From contig OU862915.1 in assembly GCA_917880885.1 (NCBI GenBank), forward strand, positions 36,960,676-37,024,675: a stretch of 64,000 nucleotides of DNA, given 5' to 3'. The notes beneath the pieces are model-generated. The model ran no database searches and was not told the DNA's origin. It was given only the letters and a program-made list of their open reading frames with translations. Both the position numbers and the translations under genes were made by a program. Each line of letters opens with the position of its first letter. Within the stretch, counting starts at the first letter, position 1. Source of the DNA: Limnephilus marmoratus (Eukaryota; Arthropoda; Insecta; Trichoptera; Limnephilidae). Below, one piece after another: positions 47,100 to 60,450 of the stretch.

Positions 47100-50000
47100 G
47101 TAACAAAGCGCCCGTAAAACGATGAATTTTTGCAAAAATTGTACTTTTAGAAGAAATTTTGATTGATGCGTGTCCAGGCCACGATTCTTACTAAGAATCC
47201 AAAGATTTAGACTGTTCGGAGCGATAAGGCTAACCGACCCCAAGTGCTTAAACGACCGAACCCAAGTGTTAAAACGATGATTAAAAAAAAAAAAAATTCT
47301 TCGTAGATTTTTTGATTGATTCATGTAAAGATCATGATTGTTAATAAGAATCCAAAATTTCACACTGTTCGGAACCATAGGGCCAAAGTTAAGAACGACC
47401 ACAATTATTGTAACCAAACGCTCGTAAAACGATGAATTTCTGCAAAAATTCTACTTTCAGAAGAAATTTTTATTGATACGTATCCAGCCCACGATTCTTA
47501 AAAAGAATCCAAAATTTCAGACGGTTCGGAGCCATAAAGCCAAAGTTATGTCTTACCCCAAGTATTCAAATGTCCGACCCCAAGTGCTTAAACGAGCGAA
47601 CCCAAGTGTTAGAACGATGATTTAAAAAAAAAATCTTTAACGATATTTTCATTGATACAGAACACGATTCATAGTAAGAATCAAAATTTTCACAAGGTTC
47701 GGAACCATAGTGCCAAAGTTATGAACGACCAAAATTATTGTAACAAAGCGCCCGTATATCGATGAATTTTTGCAAAAATTCTACTTTTAGCCGAAATTTT
47801 GATTGATACGTGTCCAGGCCACGATTCTTACTAAGAATTTAAAATTTCAGACGGTTCGGAGCCATAAGGCTAAAGTTATGTCTTACCTCAAGTGTTCAAA
47901 CGGCCGACCCCAAGTGCTTAAACGAGCAAACCCAAGTGTTAAAACGTTGATTAAAAAAAAAATCTTTGTTGATATTTTGATTGATTCGTCTACAGAACAT
48001 GATTCTTAATAGAATCAAAAATTTCACACGGTTCGGAACCATAGGGCTAAAGTTATAAACGACCATAATTATTATTGTTACAAAGCGCCCGTAAAACGAA
48101 TGATTTTTGCAAAAATTCTAAAAATTCTTCGTAGATTTTTTGATTGATTCATGTAAAGACTATGATTTTTAGTAAGAATCCAAAATTTCACACTGTTCGG
48201 AAACATAGGGCCAAAGTTATGAACGACAGAAATAATTGTAACAAAGCGCCCGTAAAACGATGAATTTTTGCAAAAATTGTACTTTTAGAAGAAATTTTGA
48301 TTGATACGTGTCCAGGCCACGATTCTTACTAAGAATCGAAAGATTCAGACGGTTCGGAGCCATAAGGCTAACCGACCCCAAGTGCTTAATCTACCGAACC
48401 CAAGTGTTAAAACGATGATTCCAAAAAAAAAAATTCTTCGTAGATTTTGTGATTGATTCATGTAATGACTATGATTTTTAGTAAGAATCCAAAATTTCAC
48501 ACTGTTCGGAACCATAGGGCCACAGTTATGAACGATTAAAATTATTGTAACAAAGCGCCCGTAAAACGATGAATTTTTGCAAAAATTGTACTTTTAGAAG
48601 AAATATTGATTGATGCGTGTCCAGGCCACGATTCTTACTAAGAATCCAAAGATTCAGACTGTTTGGAGCCATAAGGCTAACCGACCCCAAGTGCTTAAAC
48701 GACCGAACCCAAGTGTTAAAACGATGATTAAAAAAAAAAAAAATTCTTCGTAGATTTTTTGATTGATTCATGTAAAGATCATGATTGTTAGTAAGAATCC
48801 AAAATTTCACACTGTTCGGAACCATAGGGCCAAAGTTAAGAACGACCACAATTATTGTAACCAAACGCTCGTAAAACGATGAATTTCTGCAAAAATTCTA
48901 CTTTCAGAAGAAATTTTTATTGATACGTATCCAGCCCACGATTCTTAAAAAGAATCCAAAATTTCAGACGGTTCCGAGCCATAAAGCCAAAGTTATGTCT
49001 TACCCCAAGTATTCAAATGTCCGACCCCAAGTGCTTAAACGAGCGAACCCAAGTGTTAGAACGATGATTTAAAAAAAAAATCTTTAACGATATTTTCATT
49101 GATACAGAACACGATTCATAGTAAGAATCAAAATTTTCACAAGGTTCGGAACCATTGTGCCAAAGTTATGAACTACCAAAATTATTGTAACAAAGCGCCC
49201 GTATATCGATGAATTTTTGCAAAAATTCTACTTTTAGCCAAAATTTTGATTGATACGTGTCCAGGCCACGATTCTTACTAAGAATTTAAAATTTCAGACG
49301 GTTCGGAGCCATAAGGCTAAAGTTATGTCTTACCTCAAGTGTTCAAACGGCCGACCCCAAGTGCTTAAACGAGCAAACCCAAGTGTTAAAACGTTGATTA
49401 AAAAAAAAATCTTTGTTGATATTTTGATTGATTCGTCTACAGAACATGATTCTTAATAGAATCAAAAATTTCACACGGTTCGGAACCATAGGGCTAAAGT
49501 TATAAACGACCATAATTATTATTGTTACAAAGCGCCCGTAAAACGAATGATTTTTGCAAAAATTCTAAAAATTCTTCGTAGATTTTTTGATTGATTCATG
49601 TAAAGACTATGACTTTTAGTAAGAATCCAAAATTTCACACTGTTCGGAAACATAGGGCCAAAGTTATGAACGACAGAAATAATTGTAACAAAGCGCCCGT
49701 AAAACGATGAATTTTTGCAAAAATTGTACTTTTAGAAGAAATTTTGATTGATACGTGTCCAGGCCACGATTCTTACTAAGAATCGAAAGATTCAGACTGT
49801 TCGGAGCCATAAGGCTAACCGACCCCAAGTGCTTAATCTACCGAACCCAAGTGTTAAAACGATGATTCCAAAAAAAAAAATTCTTCGTAGATTTTGTGAT
49901 TGATTCATGTAATGACTATGATTTTTAGTAAGAATCCAAAATTTCACACTGTTCGGAACCATAGGGCCACAGTTATGAACGATTAAAATTATTGTAACAA

Positions 50001-50180
50001 AGCGCCCGTAAAACGATGAATTTTTGCAAAAATTGTACTTTTAGAAGAAATTTTGATTGATGCGTATCCAGGCCACGATTCTTACTAAGAATCCAAAGAT
50101 TCATACTGTTCGGAGCCATAAGGCTAACCGACCCCAAGTGCTTAAACGACCGAACCCATGTGTTAAAACGATGATTAAAA
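47100..50180. repeat. Higher-order repeat, 1447-bp period
   Basis: Landmarks recur at exactly 1447 bases: ends of minus-strand open frames at 47079, 48526 and 49973, and the rare CATAATTATTATTGTTAC variant near 48066 and 49511. The two copies differ at few positions. Confidence 0.8.
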
Positions 50181-53100
50181 AAAAAAATTCTTCGTAGATT
50201 TTTTGATTGATTCAAGTAAAGACCATGATTGTTAGTAAGAATACAAAAATTTACACTGTTCGGAACCACAGGGCCAAAGTTATGAACGATTAAAATTATT
50301 GTAACCAAGCGCTCGTAAAACGATGAATTTCTGCAAAAATTCTACTTTCAGAAGAAATTTTGATTGATACTTACTAAGAATCCAAAACTTCAGACGGTTC
50401 GGAGCCATAAAGCAAAAGTTATGTCTCACCCCAAGTGTTCAAACGTCCGACCCCAAATGCTTAAACGAGCGAACCCAAGTGTTGGAACGATTATATTTAA
50501 AAAAAAATCTTTATGTTGATATTTTGATTGATTCGTATACAGAACATGATTCATAGTAAGAATCAAAATTTTCACCAGGTTCGGAACCATATTGCCAAAG
50601 TTATAAACGACCAAAATTATTGTAACAAAGCGCCAGTATATCGATGAATTTTCGCAAAAATTCTTTTTTCGGAAGAAATTTTGATTGATACGTTTCCAGG
50701 CCATGATTCTAACTAAGAATCCAATACTTCAGACGGTTCGGAGCCATAAAGCAAAAGTTATGTCTTACCCCAAGTGTTCAAAGATCCGACCCCAAGTGCT
50801 TAAAGGAGCGAACCCAAGTGTTAGAACGATGATTTAAAAAAAAAAAAACCTTGTTGATATTTTGATTGTTTCGTCTACAGAACATGATTCTTAATAGAAT
50901 CTAAAATTTTACAAGGTTCGGAACCGGAGGGCTAAAGTTATGAACGACCATAATTATTGTTACAAAGCGCCCGTAAAATGAATGATTTTTGCAAAAATTC
51001 TACTTTTAGCCGATATTTTTATTGTTACGTGTCCAGGCCACGATTCTTAGTAAGATTCCAAAATTTCAGACTGTTCGAAGCCATAAGGCTAACCGACCCC
51101 AAGTGCTTAAACGACCGAACCCAAGGGTTAAAACGATGATTAAAAAAAAAAAAAAATTCTTCGTAGATTTTTTGATTGATTCATGTAATGATCATGATTG
51201 TTAATAAGAATCCAAAATTTCACACTGTTCGGAACCATAGGGCCAAAGTTAAGAACGACCACAATAATTGTAACCAAACGCTCGTAAAACGATGAATTTC
51301 TGCAAAAATTCTACTTTCAGAAGAAATTTTTATTGATACGTATCCAGGCCACGATTCTTAAAAAGAATCCAAAATTTCAGACGGTTCCGAGCCATAAAGC
51401 CAAAGTTATGTCTTACCCCAAGTATTCAAATGTCCGACCCCAAGTGCTTAAACGAGCGAACCCAAGTGTTAGAACGATGATTTAAAAAAAAAATCTTTAA
51501 CGATATTTTCATTGATACAGAACACGATTCATAGTAAGAATCAAAATTTTCACAAGGTTCGGAACCATAGTGCCAAAGTTATGAACGACCAAAATTATTG
51601 TAACAAAGCGCCCGTATATCGATGAATTTTTGCAAAAACTCTACTTTTAGCCGAAATTTTGATTGAGACGTGTCCAGGCCATGATTCTTACTAAGAATGT
51701 GAAATTTCAGACGGTTCGGAGCCATAAGGCAAAAGTTATGTCTTACCTCAAGTGTTCAAACGGCCGACCCCAAGTGCTTAAACGAGCAAACCCAAGTGTT
51801 AAAACGTTGATTAAAAAAAAATCTTTGTTGATATTTTGATTGATTCGTCTACAGAACATGATTCTTAATAGAATCAAAAATTTCACACGGTTCGGAACCA
51901 TAGGGCTAAAGTTATAAACGACCATAATTATTGTTACAAAGCGCCCGTAAAACGAATGATTTTTGCAAAAATTCTAAAAATTCTTCGTAGATTTTTTGAT
52001 TGATTCATGTAAAGACTATGACTTTTAGTAAGAATCCAAAATTTCACACTGTTCGGAAACATAGGGCCAAAGTTATGAACGACAGAAATAATTGTAACAA
52101 AGCGCCCGTAAAACGATGAATTTTTGCAAAAATTGTACTTTTAGAAGAAATTTTGATTGATACGTGTCCAGGCCACGATTCTTACTAAGAATCGAAAGAT
52201 TCAGACTGTTCGGAGCCATAAGGCTAACCGACCCCAAGTGCTTAATCTACCGAACCCAAGTGTTAAAACGATGATTACAAAAAAAAAATTCTTCGTAGAT
52301 TTTTTTGATTGATTCATGTAAAGACTATGATTTTTAGTAAGAATCCAAAATTTCACACTGTTCGGAAACATAGGGCCAAAGTTATGAACGACCAAAATAA
52401 TTGTAATAAAGCGCCCGTAAAACGATGAATTTTTGCAAAAATTGTACTTTTAGAAGAAATTTTGATTGATACGTGTCCAGGTCACGATTCTTACTAAGAA
52501 TCCAAAGATTCAGACTGTTCGGAGCCATAAGGCTAACCGACCCCTAGTGCTTAAACGACCGAACCCAAGTGTTAAAACGATGATTAAAAAAAAAAAAAAA
52601 ATTCTTCGTAGATTTTTTGATTGATTCATGTAATGACTATGATTTTTAGTAAGAATCCAAAATTTCACACTGGTCGGAACCATAGGGCCAAAGTTATGAA
52701 CGATTAAAATTATTGTAAAAAAGCGCCCGTAAAACGATGAATTTTTGCAAAAATTGTACTTTTAGAAGAAATTTTGATTGATGCGTGTCCAGGCCACGAT
52801 TCTTACTAAGAATCCAAAGATTCAGACTGTTTGGAGCCATAAGGCTAACCGACCCCAAGTGCTTAAACGACCGAACCCAAGTGTTAAAACGATGATTAAA
52901 AAAAAAAAAAAAATTCTTCGTAGATTTTTAACAACAAATTCTACTTTTAGCCGATATTTTGATTGTTACGTGTCCAGGCCACGATTCTTAGTAAGATTCC
53001 AAAATTTCAGACTGTTCGGAGCCATAAGGCTAACCGACCCCAAGTGCTTAAACGACCGAACCCAAGTGTTAAAACGATGATTAAAAAAAAAAAAAAATTC

Positions 53101-56100
53101 TTCGTAGATTTTTTGATTGATTCATGTAAAGATCATGATTGTTAGTAAGAATCCAAAATGTCACACTGTTCGGAACCATAGGGCCAAAGTTAAGAACGAC
53201 CACAATTATTGTTACCAAACGCTCGTAAAACGATGAATTTCTGCAAAAATTCTACTTTCAGAAGAAATTTTTATTGATACGTATCCAGGCCACGATTCTT
53301 AAAAAGAATCCAAAATTTCAGACGCTTCCGAGCCATAAAGCAAAAGTTATGTCTTACCCCAAGTATTCAAATGTCCGGCCCCAAGTGCTTAAACGAGCGA
53401 ACCCAAGTGTTAGAACGATGATTTAAAAAAAAATCTTTAACGATATTTTCATTGATACAGAACACGATTCATAGTAAGAATCAAAATTTTCACAAGGTTC
53501 GGAACCATAGGGCCAAAGTTATGAACGACCAAAATTATTGTAACAAAGCGCCCGTAAAACGATGAATTTTTGCAAAAATTGTACTTTTAGAAGAAATTTT
53601 GATTGATGCGTATCCAGGCCACGATTCTTACTAAGAATCCAAAGATTCATACTGTTCGGAGCCATAAGGCTAACCGACCCCAAGTGCTTAAACGACCGAA
53701 CCCATGTGTTAAAACGATGATTAAAAAAAAAAATTCTTCGTAGATTTTTTGATTGATTCAAGTAAAGACCATGATTGTTAGTAAGAATACAAAAATTTAC
53801 ACTGTTCGGAACCACAGGGCCAAAGTTATGAACGATTAAAATTATTGTAACCAAGCGCTCGTAAAACGATGAATTTCTGCAAAAATTCTACTTTCAGAAG
53901 AAATTTTGATTGATACTTACTAAGAATCCAAAACTTCAGACGGTTCGGAGCCATAAAGCAAAAGTTATGTCTCACCCCAAGTGTTCAAACGTCCGACCCC
54001 AAATGCTTAAACGAGCGAACCCAAGTGTTATAACGATTATTTAAAAAAAAAATCTTTATGTTGATATTTTGATTGATTCGTGTTCAGAACATGATTCATA
54101 GTAAGAATCAAAATTTTCACCAGGTTCGGAACCATATTGCCAAAGTTATAAACGACCAAAATTATTGTAACAAAGCGCCAGTATATCGATGAATTTTCGC
54201 AAAAATTCTTTTTTCGGAAGAAATTTTGATTGATACGTTTCCAGGCCATGATTCTAACTAAGAATCCAATACTTCAGACGGTTCGGAGCCATAAAGCAAA
54301 AGTTATGTCTTACCCCAAGTGTTCAAAGATCCGACCCCAAGTGCTTAAACGAGCGAACCCAAGTGTTAGAACGATGATTTAAAAAAAAAAAAACCTTGTT
54401 GATATTTTGATTGTTTCGTCTACAGAACATGATTCTTAATAGAATCTAAAATTTTACAAGGTTCGGAACCGGAGGGCTAAAGTTATGAACGACCATAATT
54501 ATTGTTACAAAGCGCCCGTAAAATGAATGATTTTTGCAAAAATTCTACTTTTAGCCGATATTTTTATTGTTACGTGTCCAGGCCACGATTCTTAGTAAGA
54601 TTCCAAAATTTCAGACTGTTCGAAGCCATAAGGCTAACCGACCCCAAGTGCTTAAACGACCGAACCCAAGGGTTAAAACGATGATTAAAAAAAAAAAAAA
54701 AATTCTTCGTAGATTTTTTGATTGATTCATGTAATGATCATGATTGTTAATAAGAATCCAAAATTTCACACTGTTCGGAACCATAGGGCCAAAGTTAAGA
54801 ACGACCACAATAATTGTAACCAAACGCTCGTAAAACGATGAATTTCTGCAAAAATTCTACTTTCAGAAGAAATTTTTATTGATACGTATCCAGGCCACGA
54901 TTCTTAAAAAGAATCCAAAATTTCAGACGGTTCCGAGCCATAAAGCCAAAGTTATGTCTTACCCCAAGTATTCAAATGTCCGACCCCAAGTGCTTAAACG
55001 AGCGAACCCAAGTGTTAGAACGATGATTTAAAAAAAAAATCTTTAACGATATTTTCATTGATACAGAACACGATTCATAGTAAGAATCAAAATTTTCACA
55101 AGGTTCGGAACCATAGTGCCAAAGTTATGAACGACCAAAATTATTGTAACCAAGCGCTCGTAAAACGATGAATTTTTGCAAAAACTCTACTTTTAGCCGA
55201 AATTTTGATTGATACGTGTCCAGGCCATGATTCTTACTAAGAATTTAAAATTTCAGACGGTTCGGAGCCATAAGGCAAAAGTTATGTCTTACCTCAAGTG
55301 TTCAAACGGCCGACCCCAAGTGCTTAAACGAGCAAACCCAAGTGTTAAAACGTTGATTAAAAAAAAATCTTTGTTGATATTTTGATTGATTCGTCTACAG
55401 AACATGATTCTTAATAGAATCAAAAATTTCACACGGTTCGGAACCATAGGGCTAAAGTTATGAACGACCATAATTATTGTTACAAAGCGCCCGTAAAACG
55501 AATGATTTTTGCAAAAATTCTAAAAATTCTTCGTAGATTTTTTGATTGATTCATGTAAAGACTATGACTTTTAGTAAGAATCCAAAATTTCACACTGTTC
55601 GGAAACATAGGGCCAAAGTTATGAACGACAGAAATAATTGTAACAAAGCGCCCGTAAAACGATGAATTTTTGCAAAAATTGTACTTTTAGAAGAAATTTT
55701 GATTGATACGTGTCCAGGCCACGATTCTTACTAAGAATCGAAAGATTCAGACTGTTCGGAGCCATAAGGCTAACCGACCCCAAGTGCTTAATCTACCGAA
55801 CCCAAGTGTTAAAACGATGATTACAAAAAAAAAATTCTTCGTAGATTTTTTTGATTGATTCATGTAAAGACTATGATTTTTAGTAAGAATCCAAAATTTC
55901 ACACTGTTCGGAAACATAGGGCCAAAGTTATGAACGACCAAAATAATTGTAATAAAGCGCCCGTAAAACGATGAATTTTTGCAAAAATTGTACTTTTAGA
56001 AGAAATTTTGATTGATACGTGTCCAGGCCACGATTCTTACTAAGAATCCAAAGATTCAGACTGTTCGGAGCCATAAGGCTAACCGACCCCTAGTGCTTAA

Positions 56101-57081
56101 ACGACCGAACCCAAGTGTTAAAACGATGATTAAAAAAAAAAAAAAAATTCTTCGTAGATTTTTTGATTGATTCATGTAATGACTATGATTTTTAGTAAGA
56201 ATCCAAAATTTCACACTGGTCGGAACCATAGGGCCAAAGTTATGAACGATTAAAATTATTGTAAAAAAGCGCCCGTAAAACGATGAATTTTTGCAAAAAT
56301 TGTACTTTTAGAAGAAATTTTGATTGATGCGTGTCCAGGCCACGATTCTTACTAAGAATCCAAAGATTCAGACTGTTTGGAGCCATAAGGCTAACCGACC
56401 CCAAGTGCTTAAACGACCGAACCCAAGTGTTAAAACGATGATTAAAAAAAAAAAAAAAATTCTTCGTAGATTTTTAACAACAAATTCTACTTTTAGCCGA
56501 TATTTTGATTGTTACGTGTCCAGGCCACGATTCTTAGTAAGATTCCAAAATTTCAGACTGTTCGGAGCCATAAGGCTAACCGACCCCAAGTGCTTAAACG
56601 ACCGAACCCAAGTGTTAAAACGATGATTAAAAAAAAAAAAAAATTCTTCGTAGATTTTTTGATTGATTCATGTAAAGATCATGGTTGTTAGTAAGAATCC
56701 AAAATGTCACACTGTTCGGAACCATAGGGCCAAAGTTAAGAACGACCACAATTATTGTTACCAAACGCTCGTAAAACGATGAATTTCTGCAAAAATTCTA
56801 CTTTCAGAAGAAATTTTTATTGATACGTATCCAGGCCACGATTCTTAAAAAGAATCCAAAATTTCAGACGCTTCCGAGCCATAAAGCAAAAGTTATGTCT
56901 TACCCCAAGTATTCAAATGTCCGGCCCCAAGTGCTTAAACGAGCGAACCCAAGTGTTAGAACGATGATTTAAAAAAAAATCTTTAACGATATTTTCATTG
57001 ATACAGAACACGATTCATAGTAAGAATCAAAATTTTCACAAGGTTCGGAACCATAGGGCCAAAGTTATGAACGACCAAAAT
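49990..57081. repeat. Higher-order repeat, two tandem 3546-bp copies
   Basis: 49990-53535 and 53536-57081 match almost base for base. Matching landmarks at an offset of 3545-3546 include 50957/54502, 51743/55289, 52201/55747 and 52778/56324. They also share an unusual truncated unit with TTTTTAACAACAAATTCTAC (52925 and 56471). A few differences look like conversion from other units (GTATATCGATG near 51615 versus GTAAAACGATG near 55160). Confidence 0.85.
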
Positions 57082-58670
57082 TATTGTAACAAAGCGCCCG
57101 TATATCGATGAATTTTTGCAAAAATTCTACTTTTAGCCGAAATTTTGATTGATACGTATCCAGGCCACGATTTTTACTAAGAATTTAAAATTTCAGACGG
57201 TTCGGAGCCATAAGGCAAAAGTTATGTCTTACCTCAAGTGTTCAAACGGCCGACCCCAAGTGTTTAAACGAGCAAACCCAAGTGTTAAAACGTTAATTAA
57301 AAAAAAAATCTTTGTTGATATTTTGATTGATTCGTCTACAGATCATGATTCTTAATAGAATCAAAAATTTCACAAGTTTCGGAACCATAGGGCTAAAGTT
57401 ATGAACGACCATAATTATTGTTACAAAGCGCCCGTAAAACGAATGATTTTTGCAAAAATTCTAAAAATTCTTCGTAGATTTTTTGATTGATTCATGTAAA
57501 GACTATGATTTTTAGTAAGAATCCAAAATTTCACACTGTTCGGAAACATAGGGCCAAAGTTATGAACGACCAAAATAATTGTAACAAAGCGCCCGTAAAA
57601 CGATGAATTTTTGCAAAAATTGTACTTTTAGAAGAAATTTTGATTGATACGTGTCCAGGCCACGATTCTTTCTAAGAATCGAAAGATTCAGACTGTTCGG
57701 AGCCATAAGGCTAACCGACCCCAAGTGCTTAATCGACCGAACCCAAGTGTTAAACCGATGATTACAAAAAAAAAAAATTCTTCGTAGATTTTTTGATTGA
57801 TTCATGTAATAATGACTATGATTTTTAGTAAGAATCCAAAATTTTACACTGTTCGGAACTATAGGGCCAAAGTTATGAACGATTAAAATTATTGTAACAA
57901 AGCGCCCGTAAAACGATGAATTTTTGCAAAAATTGTACTTTTAGAAGAAATTTTGATTGATGCGTGTCCAAGCCATGATTCTTACTAAGAATCCAAAGAT
58001 TCAGACTGTTCGGAGCCATAAGGCTAACCGACCCCAAGTGCTTAAACGACCGAACCCAAGTGTTAAAACGATGATTAAAAAAAAAAAAAATTCTTCGTAG
58101 ATTTTTTGATTGATTCATGTAATGACTATGATTTTTAGTAAGAATCCAAAATTTCACACTGTTCGGAACCACAGGGCCAAAGTTATGAACGATTAAAATT
58201 ATTGTAACCATGCGCTCGTAAAACGATGAATTTCTGCAAAAATTCTACTTTCAGAAGAAATTTTGATTGATACGTTTCCAGGCCACGATTCTTACTAAGA
58301 ATCCAAAACTTTAGACTGTTCGGAGCCATAAAGCAAAAGTTATGTCTTACCCCAAGTGTTCAAAAGTCCGACCCCAAGTGCTTAAACGAGCGAACCCAAG
58401 TGTTAGAACTATGATTTAAAAAAAAATCTTTAACGATATTTTGATTGATTCCTCTACAGAACATGATTCTTAATAGAATCAAAAATTTCACAAGGTTCGG
58501 AACCATAGGGCTAAAGTTATGAACGATTATAATTATTGTTACAAAGCGCCCGTAAAACGAAAGATTTTGCAAAAATTCTAAAAATTCTTCGTAGGATTTT
58601 TTGATTGATTCATGTAAAGACTATGATTTTTAGTAAGAATCCTAAATTTCACACTGTTCGGAAACATAGG

Positions 58671-58857
58671 TGTTAGAAATATGGCAATGTAAATCGTGAA
58701 TCTTAGGTTGGCTACAACGTAGCTGTTAATATTGATAAGTTGTCAATACTGCAATGTACTCCCTTGTCTATTACTCTCTTGTGTACGTTTCCAATGGTGA
58801 ATAAAGAGTTAACATTATTACTGCATAAACTGGAGGATTTCATTTATAACAATCACA
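58671..58857 (+). repeat. Copia 5' LTR
   Basis: It starts TGTTAGAAATATGG and ends ATAACAATCACA. It contains GTGAATAAAGAG (near 58797) as a probable polyadenylation signal. The length of 187 bp is short for an LTR but within the copia range. Confidence 0.95.
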
Positions 58858-58871
58858 GGTTATGGGCCCAG
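58858..58871 (+). promoter_or_regulatory. Primer-binding site, internal half of initiator-Met tRNA
   Basis: GGTTATGGGCCCAG directly follows the LTR. It is complementary to the anticodon region of animal initiator-Met tRNA (CTGGGCCCATAACC) and not to a tRNA 3' end. Drosophila copia is known to use a cleaved half of this tRNA, so the same priming is expected here. Confidence 0.85.
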
Positions 58872-59040
58872 ATCCCCAGATTCGCTAATCTGTTGATAAA
58901 GTTTAAGTACGCAAAGTGAAATCAAGCGGGAGTGAATATCAGCGAAAAGTGAGGTTAAGTTGCCGGAACGCGTGCAGAAAATTTTCGTTGAGAAGGATAA
59001 AAACCACTGATAAATCTAATCAGGCAGGGCAGGAAGCAAA

Positions 59041-60450
59041 ATGGAAGGAAACGTGATGACTACCAATGCATTGAAGTTGGAAGGGGCAAGGAATTGGAAT
59101 ATTTGGAAGTTTCAAACGACAGTTTTATTGAGAGGACAAGGATGCCTGGACATTGTAGAGGGGCGCACTGTGAAACCTGAAGAGATTATCGCACGAACCA
59201 CTTGGGAGACAAAAGATGCTAAAGCTCAGACGTTACTGGTTACGAGAATGTCGGAAGACGTTATGCTACATATCATATCATGCACAACGTCGGTTGCAAT
59301 GTGGAGAAAGCTTCTAAGTGTATATGAACAAAAGTCAGAAACCAGCATCCATATTATCCAACAAAGATTTTTTCAGTATAAATATGATAAAAACATCGAA
59401 ATGTCAGTATTTCTGTCTAAAATTCAAGAGATGCAAAGTCAGTTGAAACAAATGGGCGAGAATGTATCGGATAAATTTATAATAACCAAAGTATTAATGA
59501 GCTTGCCGGATGAATATAAACATTTTATATCGGCGTGGGAATTGGCGCCTGACGACAAACAAACGTTCGATAATTTAATAGCCAGATTATTAATTGAAGA
59601 AGAAAGAGTGAAAGAGAGAAGATATGAAATACAAGAAACTTCATCCTCGTCGGCGTTTGTAGCTAAAAGAAATCTGAAGTGTTACAAATGTGGAAAAGCC
59701 GGACATTTTCAAACTCAGTGCAGAAGTAATCGAGACAATGAGAAAAAGTTGAACGAGCAAAAATGCTTTTATTGTGAAAAATTCGGACATTTTAAGGCAC
59801 AGTGTCGTTTTAAAAAGTCAAAGGAAAATAATCAAAGCGCTACTAATAAGAAGACAAGTAATGCGTTTGTAGTGTCAAATTCAGCGTATAAAAATTATGA
59901 ACAATCAAAGTTTTTAATTGACTCTGGAGCCAGTGAGCACATGTGTTATGACCGCACATTATTTTCATCAATTTCAAGTGTTTCTCAAAAGTCCGTAATT
60001 GTTGGCAATGGAGCAATCATTAGTGTTTTGGGTTGCGGACAGATGGAGGTACAAGTCTATAACGGCAGTGAATGGATAAATACAACAATAAACAATGTTT
60101 TGTTTGTTCCGGATCTAAAGACAAATTTATTCTCTGTAAACCGCGCAGCTGATCGCGGGTACACTGTTGTGACGAATGACAGTTCGTGTTTATTCTATAA
60201 AAATGGCGTTGTTTGTGCGATAGCCAGTCGAGTTGACAGTTCATACTATTTGGATTTTCGTTTCAAATGCGAGGTCGCAAGTGTTGCTAAAACTATGAAA
60301 AATGACCTATACGAGTGGCACGAGAAATTAGCACATCAAAACTTTGATTATGTGAAGAAAGCATTGCAGAAAAATAACATTGAGATAAAACAAACTGACG
60401 TACCCCAATGTGAGAGTTGCTTGAAAGGAAAGATACATCGTCTACCATTT
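59041..60450 (+). CDS. Copia polyprotein, Gag-protease-integrase N-terminal part (disrupted)
   Basis: The ATG follows GGAAGCAAA. A UBN2-type Gag region comes first (NALKLEGARNWNIWKFQ). Two CCHC knuckles follow: CYKCGKAGHFQTQC near residue 214 and CFYCEKFGHFKAQC near 242. Next are an aspartic protease (LIDSGASEHMC near 292) and the GAG-pre-integrase zinc domain (WHEKLAHQN near 425, CESCLKGK). The native frame breaks at about residue 470, where the SINE's T run begins. About 21 SINE-encoded residues then follow to a stop at 60513. The product could be a truncated Gag-protease. The remaining pol is at 60842-63466 in another frame. Confidence 0.9.

Larger units (their letters stand above)
34711..58670. 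repeat. Satellite array, about 307-bp dimeric unit
   Basis: About 24 kb of uninterrupted repeats, roughly 75-80 units. Spacing of GCGCCCGTAAAACG is 308 and 307 between 38291, 38599 and 38906. Each unit has two related halves. Half A contains ATTCATGTAAAGACTATGAT, GTTCGGAACCATAGGGCC and GCGCCCGTAAAACGATG. Half B contains ACGTGTCCAGGCCACGATTC, GTTCGGAGCCATAAGGCTAA and CCCCAAGTG repeats. Halves are separated by an A8-A16 run. The recurrent palindromes GAATTTTTGCAAAAATTC and GATTCTTACTAAGAATC occur in most units. Open frames of up to about 110 codons recur on the minus strand but reflect the repeat and not a gene. Left-edge units (34.7-37 kb) are more irregular than central ones. Confidence 0.95.

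Noticed and set aside
34711..58670. Many repeated open frames of 60-112 codons in the satellite, some nearly identical between copies
   Set aside because: They recur because the DNA repeats. They start at non-ATG codons or in different frames, run through A-runs as Phe/Lys tracts and shift with small indels. There is no sign of coding constraint.
34711..58670. CENP-B box or heat-shock element in the satellite
   Set aside because: No match to the CENP-B box core was found, and the GAA/TTC spacing in GATTCTTACTAAGAATC is not that of a heat-shock element.
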